A stretch of DNA of 64,000 nucleotides from Rikenellaceae bacterium (lineage in GTDB: Bacteria > Bacteroidota > Bacteroidia > Bacteroidales > Rikenellaceae): positions 248,001 through 312,000 of the forward strand of contig SUZN01000001.1 in assembly GCA_015059905.1 (NCBI GenBank), given 5' to 3'. The position numbers and the translations under genes were made by a program. Shown one piece after another: positions 48,243 through 56,504 of this stretch. Under the pieces are notes generated by a model. It was not told where the DNA came from. It made no database searches and saw nothing but the letters and a program-made list of their open reading frames with translations. The number at the start of each line of letters is the position of its first letter. Position 1 is the stretch's first letter.

Positions 48243-49064
48243 ATGAAAATGAAAAAATTGTTACTAATTGCTTTGGCGGCGACAGCGTTTGTTGCCTGTT
48301 CAAAGTCGGATGACGATGCGGCGCTTGTCGTGTGTCCCGCCAACACGGGTATCGTCACCTTTGGCGTTGCGCCTTCGCTCTCGGTAGAGGGCACTCGTGC
48401 GCAGGTCAATCTGCCAGACGGAACGACCATCCCTGCGGGTGGCGATTTCGCCTTGTCAATCACAAGTTCGGATGCACAGACAGGTTATGCGGGTGATGCT
48501 TGGGAGAGTGTAAATGTTTATAACGAAAATTACAAAAAGACCTATTTTATCGCTGGCACTTATGATGCTATGGTAGAGTGGGGCGATGCAACCGAGGAGG
48601 GTGAGAATTTGCCATACTTCAAGGGTGAGGTGCAGTATAATGTAAACGCTCGTCAGCTGGTTACCGTAACCATCCCAGCCAAGTTGGCTAACTCTATCGT
48701 GAAGGTTGAGTTCAGCGACAAGTTCAAGAGTTACTTTGAGAACGGCGCGAAGATTACCGTAACAAGCGGTAATGGCAATGCGTGGGAGATGAACTACGAC
48801 TCAACACCTTACATCTTCGTTGAGAGTGGTAAGGAACTCACTATTTCGGGTGAGGCTACCAAGCAGAAGCCAAGTGCTTCGGTTGATGCCGCTGTGGTTG
48901 AGTTTGATGATGTTGTAAAGACAATGGCGCCTTGCACAATGTACACCTACAAGTACGATGTATCAACAGCGGGCAACGTGGCTGTTACGATTGAGATTAC
49001 AAACGAGCCTTTGGAGGAGATTATCGTAAGCGACGGCGAGGAGCTTAACGATGATGCCGTATAG
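48243..49064 (+). CDS. DUF4493-like surface lipoprotein
   Basis: The 273-residue protein has a lipobox (AFVAC, Cys 19) followed at once by SKSDDD, which fits the acidic lipoprotein export signal of Bacteroidota, so it should reach the cell surface. FALSITSSDAQTGYAGDAWESV, then KTYFIAGTYDAMVEWGD and ARQLVTVTIPAKLANSIVK-type blocks match DUF4493, a beta-sandwich domain of unknown role. The acidic C-terminus ends DGEELNDDAV. Shortest of the related proteins here. Confidence 0.82.
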   Translation: MKMKKLLLIALAATAFVACSKSDDDAALVVCPANTGIVTFGVAPSLSVEGTRAQVNLPDGTTIPAGGDFALSITSSDAQTGYAGDAWESVNVYNENYKKTYFIAGTYDAMVEWGDATEEGENLPYFKGEVQYNVNARQLVTVTIPAKLANSIVKVEFSDKFKSYFENGAKITVTSGNGNAWEMNYDSTPYIFVESGKELTISGEATKQKPSASVDAAVVEFDDVVKTMAPCTMYTYKYDVSTAGNVAVTIEITNEPLEEIIVSDGEELNDDAV

Positions 49065-49106
49065 GAGTAAGAATCTAAAGCGAGAAAATAAGAAAAACGA
49101 AAAGAT

Positions 49107-50894
49107 ATGAAAAGATTAATGTTAATCGTGGCTATGGCAGTCGGTATGGTTGCTTGTCACGAAGAGAAAATCGACTGGGGTGGTAATGGCAATGGTCAGG
49201 CTACGCTGGGTTATATCGCCTTTGCCGAGGATGGTTTGTCGGTAAATGTTGATAATGAGTCGGCTGCTGGCGAGGTTGATCCAACCCGTGCCGTTACAGC
49301 GGAGGATATCGCTGCCTACACCGTAGAGATTTGGAACGAGGCTGGCGAGAAGGTTACATCGTTCAAGTATGGCGAGCGTGAGAATAACTACACAACTTCT
49401 ACCTACGACTCATCTCGTAAGGGTGTGGCTGTGCCTATTGGTAAATATACTGTTAAGGCATATTCTGCCGAAACACCCGAGGAGTCAGCAACTCCAGAGT
49501 ATGCTGGCGAGAGCGTAATCGAGGTGCGTAAGGAGACCGTTACAAACGCAAGCGTTGTATGTAAGCTCTCAAGCGTGAAGGTTTCTGTACGTTTCGACCC
49601 TATTCTTGCATCGCTTATCACCGATGCTACAACATCACGTGTGGTGCTTGGCTCAAAGACTACAAGCTCTTACACTTTCACAGGTCGTCCTGTGACTCCT
49701 GCGGCTGACGATGCTACATTGTCTGATGGCGTGAGCAAGATGGCGTGGGATGCCGAGGGTGGTTTCCGCTATCTGCGTCCAAACGAGGCTGTTAATCCAC
49801 TTACTCTCTATTTGACAACTACTTACAACGGTAGTGCTATCAAGGATCAGGCTCTGCCTGTTGTGGGCGATGCCAAGCCAGGCGAGTGGCGTAAGATTAC
49901 CGTTAAGTTGGAGAATGGCGATAGCGGTACGGTATATATCAAAGTTGAGGTCAGCACCTGGGTTGAGGGTGAGGAGGTCGATTGTGACGTAACCAAGGTT
50001 GCCCTTAATATGGGCGAGGCAGGTATCCCTGATGACTCTGATGCTCCTGTAATCAAGTGGACAGACCACGACCTTTCACAGTCTTTCACTATCACTGACG
50101 CTATGTTTAACTCGGCTGGAGCCTACACCGAGGGCGCTGCCTTTACCGTTGAGACAAAGTCGGAGATTACATCGTTTACGTTGGGCATTACATCAACAAA
50201 CAGCGACCTTAACGAGGCTTCAAAGTCAATGGGTACAGACGTAGAGGGCGGTTTGGAGCTTGCGGGCGATATTGCAACAACCACAAAGATGATTATCGGC
50301 GGTTGGGGATTCCCAACATCGGGTGTTGCTGGTGTGACGGAGCTTGAGTTCGATTTGTCGGCTATGATGAAGGACTTGCACACAAACTATGCGGGTACTC
50401 ACAGTTTCACGATGACCGTATGCGACAAGAACGGCAGTTCGACAACCGTTGTGCTTAACATCACTTCAGGTCTTGTTGTCGATCCTAACGTACAGTGGGT
50501 TGGTTATGATATTGACAAGCGTTACGACATCAGCAAGGACGATGCTACAACAATGGAGATTTTGGTAACTGCCAAGAGTGGTATCAAGAGCCTGGTTGTA
50601 ACCATTAGCGGTGCTTTGCAGCCACTGCTCCAGCCAGTAGGTATGCCTGATTCATTCGACTTGGTTAATCCAGGCAAGAACCTCGAGGGTGGTGAGTTGT
50701 CAGAGAACTTGAATGGTCTTGGCTTCCCAACGGGAGGTGATGTTAAGGATAAGACAAGCATCTCATTTGATATCACCAGCTTCAAGGCTATGTTGGTGGT
50801 AGCACCAGGAGAGACTGATTTCAAACTTACACTTACCGACAACGATGGTAATGTGATTGAGAAGAGTATGATGATAAATATGATTGTTGAGTAG
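49107..50894 (+). CDS. DUF4493-containing surface lipoprotein
   Basis: The 595-residue protein has a lipobox (AVGMVAC, Cys 17) followed by HEEK. The N-terminal DUF4493-like part (residues about 30-300) has the pattern YTVEIWNEAGEKVTSFKYGE and GKYTVKAYSAETPEE. The C-terminal half holds two similar units of about 140 residues, each opening with an IKWTDHDLSQSF or VQWVGYDIDKRY type segment, then a helix-poor stretch with LGITSTNSDLNEA/VVTISGALQPLLQ and ending in a FDLSAMMKDL/FDITSFKAML block, so an internal duplication is likely. Function unknown. Confidence 0.8.
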   Translation: MKRLMLIVAMAVGMVACHEEKIDWGGNGNGQATLGYIAFAEDGLSVNVDNESAAGEVDPTRAVTAEDIAAYTVEIWNEAGEKVTSFKYGERENNYTTSTYDSSRKGVAVPIGKYTVKAYSAETPEESATPEYAGESVIEVRKETVTNASVVCKLSSVKVSVRFDPILASLITDATTSRVVLGSKTTSSYTFTGRPVTPAADDATLSDGVSKMAWDAEGGFRYLRPNEAVNPLTLYLTTTYNGSAIKDQALPVVGDAKPGEWRKITVKLENGDSGTVYIKVEVSTWVEGEEVDCDVTKVALNMGEAGIPDDSDAPVIKWTDHDLSQSFTITDAMFNSAGAYTEGAAFTVETKSEITSFTLGITSTNSDLNEASKSMGTDVEGGLELAGDIATTTKMIIGGWGFPTSGVAGVTELEFDLSAMMKDLHTNYAGTHSFTMTVCDKNGSSTTVVLNITSGLVVDPNVQWVGYDIDKRYDISKDDATTMEILVTAKSGIKSLVVTISGALQPLLQPVGMPDSFDLVNPGKNLEGGELSENLNGLGFPTGGDVKDKTSISFDITSFKAMLVVAPGETDFKLTLTDNDGNVIEKSMMINMIVE

Positions 50895-50896
50895 CG

Positions 50897-53026
50897 ATGA
50901 AAAAGATTCTATATATATTGACATTCGCATTGGCTGCACTCACTCTGTCGTGCAGCAAGGGCGAGGATATCTCCGCAGAGGAGGGCAAGGGAGCAGTCTC
51001 TTTTGCGTTCCCATTTGAGACCCGCGCAACGGTGTCGGAGGATACTTACAAGATGATGAAGTTCCGCATCTATTCTCACTCGGCAAGCGGCGAGAAGACT
51101 TTGGTGCGTCTTTACACTTATGAGGAGATTAAGGATATGAAGATGTGGCTCATCGCAGGCGATTATTCTGTTGCGGTTGAGGGTGGTGTTAAGTCGCCAG
51201 CATCTTTCACCGATATTTACTACTACGGCAGCACCGAGTTCACATTGGCAGCTGGCGAGGATAAGGTTGTGGAGGTTAAGGCTCATCCAAAGAATACACT
51301 CATCAAGGTGGTGTTCGACAAGAGCGTTGAGGAGAAGATGACCTCTGCACAGGCTATCATCGCTATTGATGATGCTTTCCGTGTTGAGAACATCACAAGC
51401 GGTGCTGTGGCAAGCCTTACTTATACAGAGACAGCCGTTGGTTACTTTATTATTGATGAGGAGCAGACATCATTTGTCTGGAATTTCACAGGTGATGTGC
51501 CATCGAAGAACAGCTCTGTTGAGAAGACAGGTCTTTACACTCCTGCCAATGGCTTCAAGGAGGGTGCTATGTACACCATTACGTTCAAGTATTCTGATGA
51601 TTTGGGCGGCTATATTACAATGGATATTACGGTTGATGAGAGCATCGACGAGTATGACGATTTGCTCGTGTTCAAGCCAGAGCCACAGATTACAGGTCCT
51701 GCGCTCGAGGCTGCAACCCGCGTATATGCTGGTATGAATCCATTGACCTACGATGTGAAGGCTATTGCAGAGCTTACCACATTGAAGATTACAGTTGGTG
51801 ACGAGGTATATACCTATTCGACATCTTCGGATGTTGCAAGCAACAACGATGGTTATTTCACCGTTGCACAGACTACCGAGGGCTCAAATCTCAATTGGAC
51901 TCTTACACTTGGCGATAAGCTTTATACCTCTGTTGCAGCAGGTAACCAGAAGGTTACTATCACAGCTATCGACGTCGAGGGCGTTGAGGGCGAGGTTGAT
52001 GCAATGCTCTTCGGTGAGGGTACCTTCTCAATGGGTGTGCTGGATGCTTGGTCATCTACTGCAACGCTGAAGGCTTATGTGAACAACAGCGCAGCCACAA
52101 ATGTTAAGATTTACTATCGCGAGGTTGCTCCTACGCTGTTCTCTGACTGGACAGTTGTTGATGCTACACTCTCATCAGACAACGTATATGTAGCAACTGC
52201 TACGGGCGTTGATGGCGGTCGCACATACGAGTATCATCTGGTGTATGACGACGAGCAGAAGGGTGTTAGCGCAACATTCCAGACCTACGGTGTGCAGATT
52301 CCTAACGCAGGTATGGAGGAGTGGCAGGGCAATTCTCCTCTGTTGCCATACATCGGCACACAGTATTGGGACTCTGGTAATCACGGCTCTTCTACGCTGG
52401 GTAAGAATGTAACATCTAACTCTACCGATGTTCGCCCAGGCTCTACGGGCAAGTATTCAGCTTATCTGAAGTCGCAGTTTGTGGGTGTTGCTGGTATTGG
52501 TAAGTTCGCTGCAGGTAATATCTTCTTCGGAAAATACCTTGAGACCAACGGAACAAATGGTGTAATCGGTTTTGGTCAGCCATTCACCTTCGACTACCGT
52601 CCAAAGAAACTTGTTCTGTGGTATAAAGGTAGGGTTGGCACTTGCGACTATGCTGGTGGTAGCGTATCGAAGGGCGATAGCGATAAGGCTGCAATCTATG
52701 TTTGGTTGTGCAACTGGACAGGTCAGCACTCGGTAAATACTGCCGATTCAAGCACCTTTATCGACCCTGCAACAACAGCTTCAACAGCCGAGGGTAACGT
52801 CATCGCTTATGGTGTTTGGAACCGCGTAATATCATCAAGCGATAGCGGTGCCGACAACGGTTGGACAAAGCTCGAGATTCCTATCACTTACCGTGAGGGC
52901 GAGGGCTTTACAGACGTTAAGCCTAACTACCTTGTAATCTCTTGTGCCGCTTCAGGTTATGGCGATTACTTTGCGGGTAGTACCGATAGCTATATGTATG
53001 TAGATGACTTTGAGTTTGTCTATTAG
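50897..53026 (+). CDS. DUF4493 + PCMD-domain surface lipoprotein
   Basis: The 709-residue protein has a lipobox (ALTLSC, Cys 20) followed by SKGED. Residues about 25-260 are DUF4493-like (KFRIYSHSASGEKTLVRLY, AGDYSVAVEGG); the middle (about 270-470) has Ig/fibronectin-like beta repeats; the last 240 residues are a PCMD-type domain (NAGMEEWQGNSPLLPYIGTQ, AGIGKFAAGNIFFGKYL, ending YMYVDDFEFVY). PCMD is a putative carbohydrate-related jellyroll. It starts 2 bases behind the previous gene and shares its PCMD part with the last gene of the locus. Confidence 0.85.
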   Translation: MKKILYILTFALAALTLSCSKGEDISAEEGKGAVSFAFPFETRATVSEDTYKMMKFRIYSHSASGEKTLVRLYTYEEIKDMKMWLIAGDYSVAVEGGVKSPASFTDIYYYGSTEFTLAAGEDKVVEVKAHPKNTLIKVVFDKSVEEKMTSAQAIIAIDDAFRVENITSGAVASLTYTETAVGYFIIDEEQTSFVWNFTGDVPSKNSSVEKTGLYTPANGFKEGAMYTITFKYSDDLGGYITMDITVDESIDEYDDLLVFKPEPQITGPALEAATRVYAGMNPLTYDVKAIAELTTLKITVGDEVYTYSTSSDVASNNDGYFTVAQTTEGSNLNWTLTLGDKLYTSVAAGNQKVTITAIDVEGVEGEVDAMLFGEGTFSMGVLDAWSSTATLKAYVNNSAATNVKIYYREVAPTLFSDWTVVDATLSSDNVYVATATGVDGGRTYEYHLVYDDEQKGVSATFQTYGVQIPNAGMEEWQGNSPLLPYIGTQYWDSGNHGSSTLGKNVTSNSTDVRPGSTGKYSAYLKSQFVGVAGIGKFAAGNIFFGKYLETNGTNGVIGFGQPFTFDYRPKKLVLWYKGRVGTCDYAGGSVSKGDSDKAAIYVWLCNWTGQHSVNTADSSTFIDPATTASTAEGNVIAYGVWNRVISSSDSGADNGWTKLEIPITYREGEGFTDVKPNYLVISCAASGYGDYFAGSTDSYMYVDDFEFVY

Positions 53027-53039
53027 TACTTTTTAATCT

Positions 53040-53103
53040 CGGAGGGTAGCGCTAGCCCTCCGATGATTGCTTACGCAGGGCGGGTTTGATCGCCCTCCCT
53101 GCG
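53040..53103 (+). repeat. two GC-rich stem-loops inside the surface locus
   Basis: CGGAGGG (53040-53046) pairs with CCCTCCG (53056-53062), and CGCAGGG (53074-53080) pairs with CCCTGCG (53097-53103), the second stem extending inward by GGG/CCC (53082-53084 with 53093-53095). The second stem ends 3 bases before the first ATG of the next gene. No T-run follows, so they are not ordinary terminators. Confidence 0.7.
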
Positions 53104-53106
53104 ACA

Positions 53107-53919
53107 ATGATGATGAAGATGAAATTGAAAAAAACAAAGATAGCAATCTTGCTGGCGATGCTCCTTGCGGCGGCTAATGTCGTGGCGCAAGATGGGGTGT
53201 TGTCGGATGGCACTGAGCGCCAGCGCGAGAGCCGTGAAGAGCGACGTGCGCGCCGAGGTCTTGTCGAGATGGGCAATGTCTTTGTCCCCAAGGGACAGTG
53301 GATTTTCGGAGGTACGGCATCCTACTCGACTCACGATAATAACCAATACAAATTGCTGTTGCTCGAAGATATCAACTCTACGGGTTACACCGTCAAGGTC
53401 AGTCCGATGGTGGCGTATGCCGTAGCTGATAATATGGCTGTCGGAGGTCGTTTCAACTACGACCGCACATTTATGCGTATCGACAGCGCCAGCCTTTCGT
53501 TTGGTGACGAGGAGACGGGAACGCATATCTCTACCGATTTCTATTATGCCTTGAAGCACTCCTATTCGGCGGGTGCTATCTGGCGTCAGTATATCCCTCT
53601 GGGTGCAAATCGACGTTTTGCATTGTTCAACGAGGTGCAGCTCTCGATGGGAGCTTCACGCTCGAAGTTTGCAACTGATTCTCCCGTGCGCGGAACATTC
53701 TCCAAATCATTTGATATGGGATTGGGTATCAATCCAGGTGTGATAGCTTTTGCTACAAATGTGATGGCTGTGGAGGTGAATGTGGGTGTTATGGGACTTC
53801 AGTTCAGCCACACAAAGCAGGTGCATAATCAGGTTGCTACGGGAAAGTCAAACGCAAGCTTTATGAATTTCTCGGTCAATCTGTTCAGTATAGGTTTAGG
53901 TGTCTCATTTTATATGTAA
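53107..53919 (+). CDS. small outer-membrane beta-barrel-like protein (first of two)
   Basis: The first ATG of a run of Met codons (MMMKMKLKK) is used, giving 270 residues; any of the next three ATGs is possible. A signal peptide ends at NVVAQ. The body is a series of alternating amphipathic strands with FVPKGQWIFGGTASYSTHD, MVAYAVADNMAVGGRFNYD, and it ends in a C-terminal Tyr-Met (GLGVSFYM), as barrels often do. It is paralogous to the next gene. Possible roles are a surface anchor or partner for the lipoproteins; function unknown. Confidence 0.78.
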   Translation: MMMKMKLKKTKIAILLAMLLAAANVVAQDGVLSDGTERQRESREERRARRGLVEMGNVFVPKGQWIFGGTASYSTHDNNQYKLLLLEDINSTGYTVKVSPMVAYAVADNMAVGGRFNYDRTFMRIDSASLSFGDEETGTHISTDFYYALKHSYSAGAIWRQYIPLGANRRFALFNEVQLSMGASRSKFATDSPVRGTFSKSFDMGLGINPGVIAFATNVMAVEVNVGVMGLQFSHTKQVHNQVATGKSNASFMNFSVNLFSIGLGVSFYM

Positions 53920-53925
53920 AGCAGT

Positions 53926-54747
53926 ATGAAAAGATTATTTTTAGTTCTCATTCTCGCCTGCCTTTGCATAATGGATGTGGCAGCGCAAAAGAAAAACAAG
54001 CAGGGGGAGTTCCGCACTTCGGATCGTTTTATGCCAACCTCGCGCCGTATTGACCGTAAGATAAACGATAACGTCTTTGTCTATAAGGGCGAGTGGGCAT
54101 TGGGTCTGACTGCCTCATATGGTACGCTTACGAGCGATAACAGCGATATATTTGCACTGCTCGAGCATATCAATCTGTCGGGTTCGGTAACCACTGTATC
54201 GCCTTATGTCGGTTATTTCTATAAGGATAATGCCTGTGTTGGTATGCGTATCGGTTACACCTATATGGGCGGTACGGTCGATAATATGGATGTAAACCTC
54301 GGCAGTCAGAACGATGTCGGTATCACAATTCCTTGGGTCGATGCGTCGAATAATAGTTTTAAGGTAAGCGCCTTCCTGCGTAACTATACCTCTATTGACG
54401 AGGCTGGTCGCTTTGGCGTCTTTAGTGAGATTGAGGCGTCGTGCGCTTTTGGCAACAATATGATGGCGTTTCAGTCGGGTGATGACCCTATGAAATACTC
54501 CAAATCGAAGAATACCACAGTTAAGTTATGGTTCAACCCAGGTTTGGCGATATATATGTTCCCAAATGTCTGTGCTACGGTGTCGTTTGGTATGGGTGGT
54601 TTCAAATATACCAACGTGCGCCAGTATGATGCCGATGGCAATGAGACGGGCACGCGCGATATCTCGAAATTGCGTTTTAGGTTAAACCTTGCCGACATAC
54701 ACTTTGGTATGAATATCCACTTGTGGGCTAAAAAGAATAGGAAGTAG
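53926..54747 (+). CDS. small outer-membrane beta-barrel-like protein (second of two)
   Basis: The 273-residue protein has a signal peptide ending VAAQ. It shares layout and segments with the protein before it: FVYKGEWALGLTASYGTL against FVPKGQWIFGGTASYSTH, then ALLEHINLSGSVTTVSPYVGY against LLLEDINSTGYTVKVSPMVAY, and RFGVFSEIEASCAFGNN against RFALFNEVQLSMGASRS. I infer a tandem duplication followed by divergence. It begins 6 bases after its paralogue and ends 2 bases before the last lipoprotein. Confidence 0.78.
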   Translation: MKRLFLVLILACLCIMDVAAQKKNKQGEFRTSDRFMPTSRRIDRKINDNVFVYKGEWALGLTASYGTLTSDNSDIFALLEHINLSGSVTTVSPYVGYFYKDNACVGMRIGYTYMGGTVDNMDVNLGSQNDVGITIPWVDASNNSFKVSAFLRNYTSIDEAGRFGVFSEIEASCAFGNNMMAFQSGDDPMKYSKSKNTTVKLWFNPGLAIYMFPNVCATVSFGMGGFKYTNVRQYDADGNETGTRDISKLRFRLNLADIHFGMNIHLWAKKNRK

Positions 54748-54749
54748 AG

Positions 54750-56372
54750 ATGTTGAGAAATAGATATATATTCACGATTGTAGGCTTGTTGCTTGCGCTT
54801 TGTATGGGTGGTTGCATCAAGAATGATTTGCCGTATCCTGTCGTTGAGCTTCAGATTACCTCGATAGATGTCGAGGGAATTATTGGCGAGCCTGTGATAG
54901 ATGAAGCGGCACACACTGTAAGTGTCGAGCTGGAGGAGCAGACCGATATCCAGAATGTGGAGATTAAGTCGGTGAGCTACACCGAGGGCACAACACCATC
55001 GAAGAATATCGTCGGTCGTCACGATATGCGCTCGCCTGTCTATGTCACCTTGTCGCTCTATCAGGATTATCCCTGGATGATTCGCGCAACGCAGAATATA
55101 AAGCGCGAGTTTACCGTTGAGGGTCAGATCGGAGCAACAGAGTGGGATGTAGAGAAACGCACCGCAACCGCTTATGTCGGTTTTGAGGACCACTCCAACA
55201 TCCTCGTGACATCGCTCAAGCTGGCGGCTGCCGATATCTCGACCTACGAGTGGGCTGATGGCGTTGATCCCAACGATTTCAGCTCTGTAAGATATGTATA
55301 TGTGACCTGTCACGGTCGCACCGAGCGCTGGGACTTGTATGTCAAGACTACCGATGTAGTGGTTGATGTGGTAAGGGTCGATGCGTGGGGTAAGATTATG
55401 TGGCTCTATGGCGAGGGCTTGAGTGGTACGGATTTGGGCTTCAAGTATCGCGAGAAGGGTAGTCAGGAGTGGAACGTAGTTGAGGATGTCAAAGTCGAGG
55501 GCGGCTCGTTCTCGGCGTGCGTCAGGGGCTTGCATCCGCTGACCGATTACGAGGTCGTGGCGTACTCTGGCGAGGATACATCGGCTATCAAGAGCGTTAC
55601 TACGGAGTCTATCACGCCACTTGAGAATGGCGGTTTCGAGAATTGGACAACCATCAAGAAGATTGTATGCCCATATCTCTCGGAAGAGAGTGCCTTCTGG
55701 GGTACGGGTAACCCTGGCGCGGCGATGGTGAATGCCACCGTGACGGATAAGTGCGCCGATGTGCGCCCAGGCTCTGCGGGTCACTATTCAGCGAAGCTGG
55801 AGTCGAAGTTCGCTAACCTGGCGGGTATCGGTAAGTTTGCTGCGGGTAACCTCTTTGTTGGAAAATATATCTCTACGGTCGGCACAAACGGCATCGTGGG
55901 CTTTGGTCGTAAGTTTACCTCGCGCCCTGTGGCTCTGCGCTTCTGGATAAAATACAATTGCGGCGATATTGACCGCATCGGAACTCTGCCTGTGGGCAGC
56001 ACGCTCAAGATGGGCGACAAGGATACAGGTTCGGTGTTTATCGCTTTGGGCGATTGGACAAAGGAGGAGTATGGTGTGGATGCCGATGGCTTGATTAAGG
56101 GTACGGATGACTACCCCGTAGTGGTTGATACACGCGACAAGGCAACCTTCTTCAACCCCAAGTCCGATGCAGTGATTGCTTATGGCGAGATGTTCCTGAA
56201 TGAGAGCATCGGCGAGTGGCAGCAGGTAACCATCCCACTTGATTATGTCACCACATCGAAGGTGCCAACCCATATTATGATTGTCACCTCCGCCTCACGC
56301 CTCGGCGACTATTTCACAGGCAGCACGCAGAGTGTGATGTGGTTGGATGATATGGAGCTTTTATACGAGTAA
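54750..56372 (+). CDS. PCMD-domain surface lipoprotein
   Basis: The 540-residue protein has a lipobox (LCMGGC, Cys 22) followed by IKND. Residues about 30-280 form beta-rich Ig-like regions (VELQITSIDVEGIIGEP, FTVEGQIGATEWDVEKRTATA). The C-terminal 250 residues are a PCMD-type jellyroll (NGGFENWTTIKKIVC, AGIGKFAAGNLFVGKYI, ending SVMWLDDMELLYE) like that of the gene at 50897-53026. It is the last gene of the locus and is followed by a strong terminator. Confidence 0.85.
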   Translation: MLRNRYIFTIVGLLLALCMGGCIKNDLPYPVVELQITSIDVEGIIGEPVIDEAAHTVSVELEEQTDIQNVEIKSVSYTEGTTPSKNIVGRHDMRSPVYVTLSLYQDYPWMIRATQNIKREFTVEGQIGATEWDVEKRTATAYVGFEDHSNILVTSLKLAAADISTYEWADGVDPNDFSSVRYVYVTCHGRTERWDLYVKTTDVVVDVVRVDAWGKIMWLYGEGLSGTDLGFKYREKGSQEWNVVEDVKVEGGSFSACVRGLHPLTDYEVVAYSGEDTSAIKSVTTESITPLENGGFENWTTIKKIVCPYLSEESAFWGTGNPGAAMVNATVTDKCADVRPGSAGHYSAKLESKFANLAGIGKFAAGNLFVGKYISTVGTNGIVGFGRKFTSRPVALRFWIKYNCGDIDRIGTLPVGSTLKMGDKDTGSVFIALGDWTKEEYGVDADGLIKGTDDYPVVVDTRDKATFFNPKSDAVIAYGEMFLNESIGEWQQVTIPLDYVTTSKVPTHIMIVTSASRLGDYFTGSTQSVMWLDDMELLYE

Positions 56373-56400
56373 AAATAGATTTTAATCTTTATAAATATTG

Positions 56401-56438
56401 TTGGGGCAGTCTTTTAGTGGGCAGCCCCAATTTTTTTT
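56401..56438 (+). terminator. terminator of the surface-lipoprotein locus
   Basis: TTGGGGC (56401-56407) pairs with GCCCCAA (56424-56430), with a 16-base loop, followed by eight T. A textbook intrinsic terminator 28 bases behind the last stop codon. Confidence 0.9.
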
Positions 56439-56470
56439 ACCTTTTTTAGAATAAATATTTCATAAATGCA

Positions 56471-56478
56471 TAACTTTG
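56471..56478 (+). promoter_or_regulatory. -7 promoter box for the glycoside-hydrolase-like gene
   Basis: TAACTTTG matches TAnnTTTG, 26 bases before the ATG at 56505. The -33 element is not clear. With the terminator before it, it shows this gene is transcribed on its own. Confidence 0.55.
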
Positions 56479-56504
56479 TAGTAAATCTTAAAACTTAAAT
56501 TACT

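Noticed and set aside
54471..55784. A 437-codon open frame on the minus strand
   Set aside because: It lies opposite the PCMD lipoprotein and second barrel genes, has no recognisable domain, and its protein is rich in residues expected from reading a coding strand backwards. It is a shadow.
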